Positions 37,220 to 50,522 of a stretch of DNA of 64,000 bases are shown here, piece by piece (within the stretch, counting starts at the first letter, position 1; each line of letters starts with the position of its first letter). A model generated the notes under the pieces. It did no database searches and was not told the origin of the DNA. It was given only the letters and a program-made list of their open reading frames with translations. Source of the DNA: Cymbidium sinense (lineage: Eukaryota; Streptophyta; Magnoliopsida; Asparagales; Orchidaceae); contig CM038215.1 in assembly GCA_021442155.1 (NCBI GenBank), positions 272,841,014-272,905,013 on the forward strand, in the 5' to 3' direction. The translations under genes and the position numbers were made by a program.

Positions 37220-39296
37220 CTTAGGGTTTAGTGTTTAGGGTTAGTTTAGGGTTTTGGGTTTTGGGTTTTATGTTTAGGGTTTAGTGTTATAAGTTTTAGG
37301 GTTTGGGGTTTAGGGTTTAGGGTTTCAGGTTTAGGGTGTAGGATTTTAGGATTTAGGGTTTAGGGTTTAGGATTTATAGTTTATGGTTTAGGGTTTAGGA
37401 TTTTAGGGTTTAGGGTTTTAGGTTTAGGGTTTAAGGTTTAGGTTTAGAGTTTAGGGTTTAGGGCTTAGGATTTAGGGTTTAGATTTTTTTTTTAAATGAA
37501 GTAAACTGGTAGGTTTAGGTTTATATAGTTTATTTAGTTTATTTTTTATTTATTGGAGTTTATTTTATTTATTATTTCTATTTAGGTTTAATTTTTATTT
37601 TTATTTAGGATTTTTTTAGTTTAGGTTTTTTATTTTAGTTTATTTTTTAGTTTAGTTTTATTTTTTTTAGGTTTAAGTTTTCTTTTTTTTAGGTTTAGGT
37701 TTAGGTTTTTATTTTATTTTGTAAGGTTTAGGTTTTAGGTTTTTATTCTAATTTTATTTTAGGTTTTATTTTTAAGTTTAGGTTTATGTTTATTTTAGTT
37801 TAATTTATTTTTTTAGTTTAGGTTTAGGTTTAGGTTTAGTTTATTTTAGGCTTAAGTTTAGGTTTAGGTTTTATTTGTTTTAGTTTAGTTTATTTTAGTT
37901 TAGGTTTAGGTTTATTTTATTTTGTTTATTTTGTTTTTATTTTAGGTTCAGTTTTTTTATTAGTTTTATTTTTTATTTATTTTATGTATCAATTTTAGGT
38001 TTATTTTTTAGTTTTAGGTTTTTATTTAGTTTTTATTTTATTTTATTTTAGGTTTATTTTATTCTAATTTTACGTTTACTTTTTTTATTTAGTTTATTTA
38101 TTCTTAGGTTTTTTTATTTTTTAGTTTAGTTTAGGTTTTTTTTTGTTTTTTCTATTTTTATTTTGATTTATTTTTATGTTTAGGTCTAGGTTTTAGTTTA
38201 GGTTTTAAATTTTTTATTATTTTTATTTTTTTAGGTTTAGGTTTATTTATTTATTTTATTATTAAGTTTAGGTTTTTAGGTTTTTAGTGTTTAGGGTTTA
38301 GGGTTTAAGGGTTAGGGTTAAGGGTTTAGGGTTTTAGGGTTTAGAGTTTTAGGGTTTAGGGTTTAGGGTTTAGTGTTGAGGCTTTACAATTTAGGGATTT
38401 TAGGATTTTGGGTTTTGTATTTTGGGTTTAGGGTTAGTTAGGGTTTAGGGTTAATTTAGGGTTTAGGGTTTAGGCTTTGGGGCTTTTAAGGTTAGGGTTT
38501 AGGGTTTAGGATTTAGAGTTTGGGTTAGGGTTTAGGGTTTAGGATTAGTTTAAGGTTTAGGGTTTAGGGTTTGGTTTAGGATTTAGGGTTTAGGGTTTAG
38601 GGTTTAGGATTTAGGGTTTAGGGTTTGGGGTTTAGAGTTTAGAGTTTCTTTTTTAAAAAAAATTTAATTAAATCGGTAGGTTTAGTTTTATTTATTTTAT
38701 TTTTTATTTATTTTTGTTTATTTTATTTTTTTATTTTTATTTAGGTTTATTTTTTATTTCTATTTAGTTTATTTTTTAGGTTTAGGTTTAGCTTTATGCT
38801 TATTTTTTTAGTTTAGTTTTATTTTTATTTTCTTTTTTAGGTTTAGGTTTTAGTTTTTATTTTTAGGTTTAGGTTTAGGTTTTAATTTTATTTTTTTAGG
38901 TTTAGGTTTTAAGTTTTTATTTTAAGTTTATTTTTATTTTTATTTTTTAGTTTAGGTTTATTTTTAGTTTATTTTATTTTATTTAGTTTAAGTTTAGGCT
39001 TAGGTTTAGTTTATTTTAGGTTTAGGTTTAGGTTGTATTTATTATAGTTTAGGTTTAGGCTTTGTTTATTTTGCTTATTTAAATATTATTTTAGGTTTAG
39101 TTAGTTTAGGGTTTATGTTTTATATTTTATTTATTTTTAGGTTTAGGTTTTTATTTAGTTTTTATTTTATTTTATTTTAGGTTTATTTTATTTTGATTTA
39201 ATGTTTAATTTATGTTTTATTTAGCTTTCTTATTCTTAGGTTTAGGTTTTTTTAGTTTAGGTCTTTATTTTATTTTATCTAAGTTTAGGTTTTTAA
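37220..39296 (+). repeat. TTTAGGG blocks and two macrosatellite bodies
   Basis: TTTAGGG 37220-37483; junction (ATGAAGTAAACTGGTAGG) near 37494; T-rich body to 38282; TTTAGGG 38283-38651; junction (TTAATTAAATCGGTAGG) near 38661; T-rich body to 39296. The last 16 bp (39281-39296) are repeated after the second LINE. Confidence 0.8.
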
Positions 39297-40112
39297 AGGA
39301 TTCATGTCATGATTATTTTACAAATTTTTTGGTTGTTACTATTTATAACCCTCCACTTTTGCATAGGACTTTTTTTATTTCTTATTGATAAGACTAGAGA
39401 GTCAACAAAACTTGAATTATGGAGGTCAACTTTAAAATCTAAAGGTTTTCATTTAAATAGATATAAAATTGAATATATGGAGTGTAATTTTAGTTGTAGA
39501 AGTTTTAGTTGTTGTTACTTTAGGTGATCAAGTCATTAATAAGAGTGGATTCAAAGGCTCTATTGTTCAAAATGATGGTGAAATAGATGGAGATGTTTTA
39601 GTAGAATTCAAGTTGGATGGTTGAAGTGGAGGAGTGCATCGGCTTTATTATGTGATAGAAAAGTTATTAAACTTAAGGAAAATTTTATAAGATGGTGGTA
39701 AGACTTGACTTATGGTGTAGAATGTTGGCCAATAAAAGAAGCATAAGACTAAGTTAAATATTAGAGATGAGGATGCTGGTGGATGAGTGGCTTTACTCTT
39801 AAAGATAGAATGCAAAATGAGTATGTTGAAAAAAGTTGGAGTAACTCAGTGGTAGATAAGATTAGGAGAGTTTAGATGGTTTGGCCACAAAAAAGTGTAC
39901 CATCAGATGACGATTAGGAGAGTAGACGCATTAGATTTGCCTTATGTTAAGAAAGGTAGAGGTAAACTGAAAAAGACTTGGTTAAGATGTATAAAAAATG
40001 AGCTTAGTATACTTGAATTAAATGAGAATTTGGCATAATAGGACCTGATGAGCGAAGGATTCATGTAGTTGACCCCACCTAGTGGGATTAAGGCTTGTTG
40101 TTGTTGTTGTTG
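39297..40112 (+). mobile_element. RTE-clade LINE, 5'-truncated, copy 2
   Basis: From about 39385 this matches copy 1: [20 protein letters not shown], then [12 protein letters not shown]. Later blocks include IRRVDALDLPYVKKGRGKLK (about 39910-39970), and GATTCATGTAGTTGACCCCA leads to a (TTG)n tail (about 40095-40112). It starts closer to the 3' end than copy 1 and lacks the FVDD site. The first 85 bp do not match copy 1. TAAGTTTAGGTTTTTA flanks both ends (39281-39296 and 40113-40128). In places it is less decayed than copy 1. Inactive. Confidence 0.88.
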
Positions 40113-40362
40113 TAAGTTTAGGTTTTTATTAATTTATTTTATTATTAAGTTTTATTTAGTTTAGGTTTAGGTTTTTATGTTTTTAGAGTTTAGTGTTTTG
40201 GGTTTAGGGTTTATGGTTTAGGGTAACAGGTTTAGGGATTAGGGTTTAGGGTTTTAGGGTTTAGGTTTTAGGGTTTAGCGGTTAAAGGTTTAGGGTTTAG
40301 GGTTTAGGGTTTAAGTCTTAGGTCTAGGGTTTAATTTTTAGTTTAGAGTTTAGGGTTTTTAG
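40113..40362 (+). repeat. T-rich piece and TTTAGGG block after LINE copy 2
   Basis: The right copy of the flanking duplication is followed by T-rich DNA to 40190 and TTTAGGG to 40362. Confidence 0.8.
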
Positions 40363-40773
40363 TTTTTTATTAGTAGAGAAGAAATTCAGATTCAACATTT
40401 CTTCTTTTTGATTTCATCAACCAAGTAACACATGAAGTTTTCTAAGACACAAGTGACAACATAGATAAAATGAGCATAGAGCAAATCAAAACCCTAGATA
40501 GCTTATTATAAACAGTTCATAAGAAATACATTGGATGGTGTTCTTCAATTTCTTAGTTATCATAACCAAGGCCTCTCAAGTGGCGTGATCCACCATCATA
40601 TCCCCATTCTCTCCCACTACCACCACCACGGTTGTAACCTTCATCTCTCTTTTAGGCCTCTAATTTGCTTACCACCACCTCCATATCCACACCTCTAGAT
40701 CCCCCATTTTGATAATTGCCACCTTTTTAAACTAAGATTATTTGATATTCTTTCCATCAAGGTTATGCCCATT
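40363..40773 (-). pseudogene. GR-RBP fragment copy 9, near complete with internal losses
   Basis: The exon start reads NGHNLDGKNIK and then a stop on the - strand (40773 downward). The glycine-rich part has lost several blocks (GGVDMEVVV appears where GGYGGGG is expected, because of a frameshift). The 3' UTR is present with deletions; the terminal A-run is interrupted. Confidence 0.82.
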
Positions 40774-42756
40774 CTTAGGGTTTAAGTTTATTATTTTAAT
40801 TTATTAAGTTACTTTTGGTTTAGGTTTAGGGTCTAGGGATTAGGTTTATGGTTTAGGGTTTAGGGTTTAGGGCTTAGGGTTTAGGGTTTAGAGTTTTAGG
40901 GTTTATTCTTTTAGGGTTTAAGGTTTAGGGTTAGGGTTTAGGGTTTAGGGTTTTAAGGTTTTAAGGTTTCAGGGTTTAGGGTTTAGGGTTAGGTTTAGAG
41001 TTTAGGGTTTAGAGTTTAGTGTTTAGGGTTTAAGGTTTAGGGTTTAGGATTTAAGGTTTTGGGTTTTTAGGATTTAGGGTTTAGGGTTACTTTAGAGTTT
41101 AGGATTTTGGGTTTAGGGTTTATACTTTAGGTTTTAATGGTTTAGGTTTTAGTGTTTAGGTTATTTAGGTATAGGTTTAGGTTTAGTTTAGGTTTAGTTT
41201 AGGTTTAGTTTAGGTTAGTTAGGTTTATTTTAGGTTTTAGCTTTTAGGTTTAGTATAAGGTAGGGTTTAGGTTTTAAATTTAGGTTTTATAGTTTAATTA
41301 TTAGTTTAGGTTTATTTAGGATAGGTAGGTTTATAGTTTTATTTTATTTTATTTATTTATTTTATTTAGGTTTAGGGTTTTAGGTTAGGTTTAGGATCTG
41401 AGGTTTAAGTTTGGTTTAGGTTTAGGCTAGTTTAGGGTTTAAGGTTAGGTTTAGTGTTTAGGGTTTAGTAGGTTTAGGATTTTATTTAGGATTTAAGTTT
41501 AGGATTTAAAGTTTAGGTTTAGGTTTAGTTTTATTTAGTTTATTTTTTATTTATTTTAGATATTTTTTTTTGTTTTTATTTAGGTTTAATTTTTGTTTTT
41601 ATTTAGTTTAGTTTATTTATTTTAGTTTTTATTTTTTATTTTAGTTTATTTTTTGGCTTAGGTTTCGATTTATGTTTTTTTTAGTTTAGTTTTATTTATA
41701 TTTATTTTTTAGTTTTTATTTTTGTTTAGGTTTTAGGTTTTTATTTTAGGTTTATTTTTAGTTTACTTTATTTTATTTAGTTTAAGATTTAGGCTTTGTT
41801 TATTTTAAGTTTAGGTTTATGTTTTATTTATTTTAGTTTAGTTTATTTTAGTTTAGGTTAAGGTCTAATTTATTTTGTTTACTCTAGGTTTAGGTTTTTT
41901 TTTTTTAGTTTAGGGTTTAGGTTTTTTTTTATTTGTTTTTATGTTTATATTTTAGGTTTAGATTTCTATTTAGTTTTTATTTTATTTTATTTTATTTTAT
42001 GTTTATTTTTTTTTATTTTAAGTTTAATTTTTATTTTATTTAAGTTTTTTATTTTTAGGTTTATTTTATTTTTTTTAGTTTAGTTTAGGTTTTAATTTAT
42101 TTTATTTTAGTTAGTTTTTATTTTTTATTTTATTTTGTTTTTAAGTTTAGCTTTAGGTTTAGGTTTAGGTTTTAGTTTAGGTTTTAGTTTAGGTTTTTAT
42201 TTTATTTAATTTTATTAAGGTTTAGGTTTTATTTATTTTAGTTTTAGGTATTATTTAGTTTAGGTTTAGGTTTTTAGGTTTTAGGGTTTAGGGTTTAGTG
42301 TTTAGGGTTCAGGGTTTAGGGTTTAGGGTTTAGGGTTTGGGGTTTAGGGTTTAGGGTTTAGGTTTTAGGGTTACAGGTTTTAGGGCTTAGGGTTTAGGGT
42401 TTATGGTTTATGGTTTAAGATTTATGGTTTATGGTTTAGGGTTTTTAGGTTTAGGGTTTTGTGTTTGGGGTTATAGGTTTTGGGTTTAGGGTTAAGTTTT
42501 TTTTATTTTTTTTTATTTTGTATTTCGTATTTAGGGTATAGGGTTTAGGGTTAATTTTAGGGTTTATGATTAGTTTTAGGGTTAGTTTAGGGTTTAATTT
42601 TTAGGGTATAAGCTTTAGGGTTTAGGGTTTAGGGTTTAGGGTTTTTAGGGTTTAGTGTTTAGGGTTTAGGGTCAATTTAGAGTTTAGGGTTAAGGGTTTT
42701 AGGGTTTAGAGTTTAGGGTTTAGGGTGTAGGATTTAGGGTTTAATATTTTTTTTTT
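40774..42756 (+). repeat. Long TTTAGGG/TTTAGG block and a T-rich body
   Basis: TTTAGGG 40790-41150, then a stretch dominated by the hexamer TTTAGG and TTTAGTTTAGG (41150-41530), T-rich body 41530-42270, TTTAGGG 42270-42756 with a T-rich break near 42490-42530. No junction module is seen before the body, so one may have been lost. Confidence 0.75.
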
Positions 42757-45700
42757 AAATTATTTAAATCTATAAGTTTAGGAATATTTAGTATATTTAG
42801 TTTATTTTTTATTTATTTTTGTTTACTTTATTTTTTATTTTAATTTAGGTTTATTTTTTTAAATTTAGGTTTAAAAATAAAGGGTTTAGGGTTTAGATTT
42901 TAGGGTTTATGGTTTAGGGTTGTATGTTTAGGGTTGTAGTGTTAGTTTTTAGGATTTAGAGTTTAAGGGGTTTTTAGATTAAGCTAACTGATAGATTTAT
43001 GTTTATTTAGCATATTTAGTTTATTTTATATTTATTTTTGTTTACTTTATTTTTTTCTATTTTTATTTAGGTTTATTTTTTTATTTATTTTAATTAATTT
43101 ATTTTTAGTTTATTTATTTTTGTTTAGGTTCTTTATTTTTGTTTTTTTTAGGCTTAGATTTTGGTTTAGATTTATTTTTTTAGTTTAGGTTTGATTTTTT
43201 ATTTATTTTTATGTTTATTTTTTGGTTTAGGTTTTTATTTAGTTTTTATTTTATGTTTAATTTATTTTTATTTTATGTTTAGTTTTTATTTTATTTTGGT
43301 TTTTTATTTTTAGGTTTATTTTAATTTTTAGTTTAGTTTAGGTTTTATTTATTTTATTTTAGTTTATTTTTAATTTTTTTATTTTATTTTATTTTTAGGT
43401 TTAGGTTTTAGTTTTAGTTTTAGTTTTGGTTTTTATTTTATTTTATTTTATTTAAGTTTAAGATTTTTTATTTATTTTATTTCTAGGTATTATTTATTTT
43501 AGGTTTAGGTTTTTAGGTTTTTAGGGTTTTTAGTTTAGGGTTTAGGGTTTAGGGTTTAGGGTTTAGGGTTATAAGTATTGGGGTTTATGGTTTAGGGTTT
43601 AGGGTTTATGGTTTAAGGTTTATGGTTTAGGGTTTAGGGTTTTCAGGTTTACAGTTTAGGGTTTAGTGTTTAGGGTTTGGTGTTTAGGGTTGTTGGTTTA
43701 GGGTTTAGGGTTAGGGTTGTTTTTATTTTTTTATTTTTCATTCTTGTTTTAGAGTTTAGAGTTTATGGTTAGTCTTAGGGTTAGTTTAGGGTTTAAAATT
43801 TAAGGTATAGGGTTTAGGCTTTTGGCTTTAGAATTTTTAGGGTTTAGTGTTTAGGGCTTAGGGTTCATTTAGAGTTTAGGGTTTAGGTTTTTAAGGTTTT
43901 GGTTTTTGGGTTTATGATTTAGGATTTAGGGTTTAATGGTTTTTCTTAATTAAGTAAATCAGTAGGTTTAAGATTATTTAGCATATTTAATTTGTTTTTT
44001 TATTTTATTTTACTTTATTTTTTATTTTTATTTAGGTTTGTTTTTTATTTATTTTAGCTTATTTATTTTTGGTTTATTTATTTTTGCTTAATTTTTTTAT
44101 TTTAGTTTATTTTTTAGGCGTAGGTTTTAGTTTAGGTTTATTTTAATTGAGTTTTATTTTTATTTTATTTTTTAGGTTTAGGTTTTATCTTTTATTTTTA
44201 GGTTTAGGTTTAGGTTTTTATTTTATTTTATTAGGTTTAGGTTTTAGGTTTTTAGTTTAGATTCATTTTTAGGTTTTATTTTTTAGTTCAAGTTTAGGAA
44301 TCTTTTTAGTTTATTTTATTTTATTTTATTTTATTTAGGTTTAGGTTTAGAATTTATTTATTTTAGGTTAGTTTATTTTTATTTAGGATTAGATTTGTTT
44401 TATTTTATTTATTTTTGGTTTAATTTTTTTTTAGTTCCAGCATAGGTTTTATTTTTTATTTAGGTTTTAGGGTTTGGGGTTTAGGGTTTAGGGTTTAGGG
44501 TTTAGGGTTTTAGGGTTTACGGTTTATGGTTTAGGGTTATAGCTTTAGGGTTGTAGGTTTAGGGTTATAGGTTTAGGGTTAGTTTTAGGGTTTAGAGTTT
44601 AGGGTTTAGGGTTTAGGATTTAAGGTTAATGTTTTTTTAAAAAAAAAATTAAGTAAACCGATTGGTTTAGATTTATTTAGTTTATTTAGTTTATTTTTTT
44701 ATTTATTTGAGTTTATTTTATTTAGGTATATTTTTTATTTTTATTAAATTTAGTTTATTTATTTTATTTTTATTTATTTTTGTTTAGGTTTTTTATTTGA
44801 GTTTATTTTTTAGGTATAATTTTATTTTTTAGTTGAGTTTTTTTTTTTTGGGTTTATGTTTTACTTTTTATTTTTGCATTTTTGGTTTATGTTGTTATTT
44901 TATTTTCTTAGGTTTGGTTTTAGGTTTTTATTTGAGGTTTATTTGAGGTTTTATTTTTTAATTTAGGTTTAGTTTTAATTTATTTTAGGTTTAGGTTTAG
45001 GTTTTATTTATTTTAGATTAGTTTATTTTAGTTTAGGTTTAAGTTTATTTTATTTTATTTTATTTTTTTTATTTTAAGTTTAGATTAAGTTCATTTTTTA
45101 GGTTTAGGTTTTTATTTAGTTTATATTTTATTTTATTTTAAGTTTATTTTATTTTTAACATTTAGTTTTTATTTTATTTATGTTTTTTGTTTTTAGGTTT
45201 ACTTTATTTTTTTGTTTAGTTTATCTTTTTATTTATTTTATTTTAATTTATTTTTGTAATTTTATATTATATTATTTTTAGGTTTAGGTTTATATTTTAG
45301 TTTAGATTTTATTTTATTTTATTCCCTTATTTTTTTAGGTTTAGATTTTTTATTTATTTTATTTTTTGTTTTATTTAGATTAGGGTTAGCTTTTTAGGTT
45401 TTTAGGGTTTAGGGTTTAGGTTTTATGGTTTTGGGTTAAGGGTTTAGAGCTTAGAGTTTTAGGATTTAGTGTTTATGGTTAAGGTTTAGGGTGTAGGGTT
45501 TATGGCTTAGTGTTTAGGCTTTAGGGTTTAGAGTTTTTAGGGTTTAGGGTTTAGGGTTTAAGGTTAGCTTTGGGTTTTAGGTTAGTTTAGGGTTTAGGGT
45601 TTAAGGTTTAGGGTTTAGGCTTTAAGGTTTAGTGTTTTTAGGGTTTAGGGTTTAGGGTTTTTAGGGTTTAAGGTTTAGGGTTATAGGGTTTAGGGTTTAG

Positions 45701-46097
45701 GGTCTAGGGTTAGGGTCATGGTTTAGGGTTTAAGGTTTTAGGGTTTATTTTATTTTATTTTATGTTTAATTTAATTTTATTATAGGTTCAATTTTTATTT
45801 TATTTATGCTTTTATTTTTTAGTTTAGTTTAGGTTTTTATTTAATTTATTTTAATTTACTTTTTATTTTTTATTTTATTTTTATTTTAGGTTTAGGTTTA
45901 GGTTGTTTTATATATATTTTTTATTTTTAGGTTTTATTTACTTTAGGTTTAGGCTATTAGCTTTTAAGGGTTTAGGGTTAGTTTATGGTTTAGGGCTTTT
46001 TTTGGGTTTAGGATTTATGGTTTAGGGTTTACGATTTAGGGTTTAAGGTTTTGCTTTTAGGTTTAGAGTTGAAGTTTTAGTTTAGGGTTTAAGGTAT
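42757..46097 (+). repeat. Four macrosatellite units, the first very short
   Basis: Junctions near 42765, 42981, 43945 and 44645 (the last reads AATTAAGTAAACCGATTGG). T-rich bodies: 42780-42860 (truncated), 43000-43505, 43960-44460, 44665-45385 and a piece 45742-45960. TTTAGGG blocks: 42870-42970, 43505-43937, 44460-44629, 45385-45742, 45960-46097. Confidence 0.8.
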
Positions 46098-46577
46098 ATT
46101 TTTAACAGAGAATAAATTCAGAATCAATATTTCTTGTTTTCAATTTCATCTACCAAGTAACATACCAAGTTTTCTAAGACATAGGCGATGACATAGATAA
46201 AAAAGGACCACGCATAGAGCAAATAAAAAACCCTAGATAACTAGAACCATCTCTACTATAAAGACATAATTCTATAAGCAGCAGATCAGATCAGTCGCTC
46301 TTTAGTTTGTATTGTTCACTTCAGAACCACCTTGGACTCTCGAGTAGCGGGATCGACCATCATATCCCCCATCTCTCACTCCGCCACAACCATGGCTGTA
46401 ACATCCATCGCTCATCACCTTCCATACCATTTCTCGACCACCACCTCCATATCCACTAGCACCTCTAGATCCTCCCCACCAATATGATAACCGTCGCCTC
46501 CGCCTTTGCCTCCACCGCTAGATATGGAATGAGCCTGGTTGATGGTGATGTTCTTATCGTCAAGGTTCTGCCCAATC
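46098..46577 (-). pseudogene. GR-RBP fragment copy 10, near complete
   Basis: The exon start on the - strand gives NLDDKNITINQAHSISSGGG followed by KGGGDGYHIGG. A one-base loss then shifts the frame within GTGGGGAGGATCTAG. The 3' UTR is full length. Upstream, CTGCCCAATCATAGGG replaces the usual exon junction. Confidence 0.87.
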
Positions 46578-49500
46578 ATAGGGTTTATGTTTAGGTTCAG
46601 GTTTATTAAGTTTAAGGTTTAGGTTTATTTTGCAATTTATTTCGTTACTTTAAGTTTAGGTTTAGGGTTTAGGATTAGTTTTTAGGGTTTAGGGTTTTTT
46701 AGGGTTTATGGTTTATGAATTAGGGTTTAGGGTTTAGGATTTAGTGTTTCTGGTATTTTTAAAATAATTAAAGGAAGGTTTAGGTTTATTTAGTTTATTA
46801 TTTATTTATTTTAGTTGATTTTATTTTTTATTTTTTATTTAGTTTAGTTTATTTATTTTAGATTTATTTAATTAATTTTTTAGGTTCAGGTTTATTTTTT
46901 AGTTGAGTTTTATTTTTATTTTGTTTTTAAGGTTTAAGTTTTATTTTTTATTTTTAGGTTTAAGTTTATGTATTTATTTTATTTCCTTAGGTTTAGGTTT
47001 TAGGTTTTTATTTTAGGTTTATTTTTATATTTTATTTATAGTTTAGGTTTAGGTTTATTTTTAGTTTATTTTATTATATGCAGTTTAGGTTTAGGTTTAG
47101 GTATTGTTTATTTTATGTTTAGGTTTAAATTTTATTTATTTTAGTTTATTTTATTTTAGTTTAGGCTTAGGTTTATTTTTTTTTGGTTTATTTTTTTATT
47201 TTAGGTTTAGGTAATTTTATAATTTAAACTTTAGGATTTATTTTTTATTTATTTTTAGGATTTTTTTAGGTTTAGTTTTTAGGTTTAAGTTTTTATTTAG
47301 TTTTTATTTTATTTTATTTCAGGTTTATTTTATTTTTATTTTATTTTTAGTTTTTTTTATTTAGGTTTTTATTCCTAAGTTTATTTTATTTTTTTAGTTT
47401 AGTTTAGGTTTTTATTCATTTTATTTTCATTTCAGGTTTATGTTTAAGTTTTAGTATAGGTTTTTATTTTATTTTATTTAGGCTTAAGTTTTTTTTATAT
47501 ATTTTATTTTTTTGGTTTTATTTAGTTTAGGTTTAGGTTTTTAGGTTTTTAGGTTTTTAGGGTTCAGTGTTTAGGGTTAAGGATTTAGGGTTTAGGGTTT
47601 ATGGTTTAGGGTTTAGTGTTTAGGCTTTACGATTTCGGGTTTTTAGGGTTTTTTTTAAAAATTAAGTAATCCAGTGGGTCTAGGTTTATGCAGTTTATTT
47701 AGATTATTTTTTATTTATTTTAGTTTATTTTACTTTTTATTTTTATTTATTTCTATTTTTTATTTTTATTTAGTTTAGTTTATTTGTTTTAGGTTTATTT
47801 ATTTTAGTTTAGGTTTTTAATTTTAGTTTAATTTTTAGGTCTAGGTTCATTCTTAGTTGAGTTTTATTTTTATTTTATTTTTTAGATTTAGGTTTTATTT
47901 TTTATTTATAGGTTTAGGTATAGATTTTTATTTTACTTTTTTAGGTTTAGGTTTTAGGTTTTTATTTTTGGTTTTTTTTAGGTTTATTTTTAGGTTTTAC
48001 ATTTTACTTTAGGTTTATGTTTATTTTTAGTTTATCTTATTTTATTTAGGTTTTTTATTCTTAGGTTTATTTTATTTTTTAGTTTTTTTAGGTTTTTATT
48101 TATTTTATTTTAGTAATTTTATTTTTTTATCTTCTTTTTTAGGTTTAGGTTCTGGTTTTAGTTATAGTTTTTATTTTATTTTATTTTTATTTGATTTAGG
48201 TTTAGGTTTATTTATTTATAGGTTTTATTTATTTTAGGTTTAGGTTTTTAAGTTTTTAGGGTTTAGGGTTTAGGTTTTAAGTTTTAGGGTTTAGGGTTTA
48301 GGGTTTAGAGCTCAGAGTTTTAGGGTTTTGGGTTTAGGGTTTAGGGTTTAGGGTTAGGGTTTAGGGTTTAGGGTTTAGGGTTTAGTGTTTAGGTCTTCAC
48401 GTTTAGGGTTTTTAGGGTTTAAGTTTAACTTAGGGTTTAGGGTTAGATTAAGGTTTAGAGTTTAGGGTTTATTTTATATTAGCTTTATTTAATTTTTAGT
48501 TTACTTTAGCTTTATTTTAATTTACGTTTAGGTTTTATTTTATTTCGTTATTTTATTTTTAGGTTTATTTATTTTTTAGTTTAGTTTAGATTTTTATTTA
48601 TTTTATTTTTGTTTAGATTTTATTTTTAATTTGATTTTATTTTTTAGTTTAGGTTTAAGTTTAGGTTTTAGTTTAGTTTTTTATTTTATTTTATTTATTT
48701 TATTTAGGTTTAGGTCTTTTTATTTATTTTATTTTTAGGTTTTATTTAGTTTAAGTTTAGGTTTTTAGGTTTTTAGGGTTTAGGGTTCAGGGTTTAGGGT
48801 TTAGTGTTCAGTGATTACAGTTTGGGGTTTAGGGTTATAGATTTTAGGGTTTAGGGTATAGGGTTTAATGTTTAGGGTTTATGGTTTTAGGGTTTTATTT
48901 TTAGGGTTTAGAGTTTTAGGGTTTTAGGGTTTAGCGTTTAGAGTTTTAGGGTTTAGGGTTTGTGATTTAGGGTTTAGGGTTTAGGGTTTAGGGTTTAGGG
49001 TTTAGGGTTTAAGGTTAGTTTTATGGTTCAGGGTTTTATTTATTTATTTTATTTATTATTTTTTTAAATGAAGTAAACTAGTAAGTTTAGGTTTATTTAG
49101 TTTATTTTTTCTTATATTTTATTTATTTTATTTTTTATTTTTATCTAGGTTTTTTTATTTTTATTTAATTTAGTTTATTTATTTTAGGTTTATTTATTAT
49201 AATTTACATTTTTTATTTTAGTTTATTTTTTAGGTTTAGGTTAATTTTTTAGTTTAGTTTTATTTTTATTTTATGTTTTAGGTTTAAGTTTTATTTTTTA
49301 TTTTAAGGTTTAGGTTTAGGTTTTTATTTTATTTTTTTAGATTTAGGTTTTAGGTTTTTATTTTAGGTTTATTTTTAGTTTTTACTTTTTAGTTTAGGTT
49401 TATGTTTATTTTTAGTTTGCTTTATTTTATTTAGTTTAGGTTTAGGTTTAGGATTAGTTTAATTTAGATTTTGTTTATTTTAGTTTAGCTTATTTTAGTT

Positions 49501-50096
49501 TAGGTTTATGTTTATTTTATTTTTATTTTAGGTTTAGGTTTTTTTTTTACTTTAGGGTTTAGGTTTTATTTTAATTTATTTTTATGTTTTATTTTTTGGT
49601 TTATTTTTTAGGTTGAGGTTTTTATTTAGTTTTTATTTTAATTTATTTTAGGTTTATTTTATTTTTATTTAGGTTTTTTATCTTTTAGTTTAGTTTAGGT
49701 TTTTATTTTTTTATTTAATTTTATGTTATTTAATTTTGTTTTCTTTTTATGTTTAGGCTTAGGTTTAAGTTTTAGTTTATGTTTTTATTTTATTTTTTTA
49801 TCTTTTTTATTTTTTGTTTCAATTTTTGTATTTAATTTTTTTAGGTTTTATTTAGTATAGGTTTACATTTTTAGCTTTTTAGGATTTAGGGTTTAAGGTT
49901 TGGGGTTTAGGGTTTAGGGTTTGGCATTTAAGGTTTAAGGTTTAGGGTTTAGGTTTTAGAGTTTAGGGTTTAGGGTTTTAGGGTTTAAGGTTTAGGGTTT
50001 AGGGTTTTAGGGTTTAGGGTTTAGGGTTTAGGGTTTAGGGTTTAGGTTTAGGGTTTAGGGTTCAAGTTTTAGTTTCTGATTTAGTGTTTTTTATTA
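46578..50096 (+). repeat. TTTAGGG blocks and three macrosatellite units
   Basis: TTTAGGG 46650-46755. Junctions near 46763 (degenerate), 47655 (AATTAAGTAATCCAGTGGG) and 49066 (ATGAAGTAAACTAGTAAG). T-rich bodies 46780-47540, 47680-48255, 48465-48770, 49080-49878. TTTAGGG blocks 47540-47649, 48255-48465, 48770-49040 (about six perfect heptamers near 48975-49012), 49878-50096. Confidence 0.8.
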
Positions 50097-50522
50097 TTTT
50101 TTTTAATAGAAGATATTTAGATTCAACATTTCTTCTTTTGATTTCATTAAGAAAATAACACACCAACTTTTCTAAGACAAGCGGCGTGGTTAAAATGAGC
50201 ATGCATAGAGCAATAGCTCTCTACCATAAAGACACTTGTTCCATAAGTAGGTCGGATCGACCATTCTTGATTTCTCAGTTCCCCAGAACCACCCGACCTC
50301 TTGAGTGGCGGGACCCACCATCATATCCTCGATCTTTCCCTCGCCACCTTCTGTTTGTAACCTCGTCGCTCCTTCCACCATAACCACTACTCGACCCTTA
50401 CCTCCATATCCACTCCTCAGATCTCCCACCACCCTTCGATAGCGCCTCGCCTTCACCTCCATGCTTGATCTAAGCGAGCCTCATTGACAGTGATGTTATT
50501 GCCATCAAGGTTCTGCCCATTT
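50097..50522 (-). pseudogene. GR-RBP fragment copy 11, near complete
   Basis: The exon start reads NGQNLDGNNITVNEAR on the - strand, the least altered RRM end in the window. It then shifts frame. The 3' UTR has lost about 40 bp compared with copy 3. The overlapping frames at 50186-50383 (+) and 50462-50190 (-) are shadows of this degraded exon. Confidence 0.87.
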
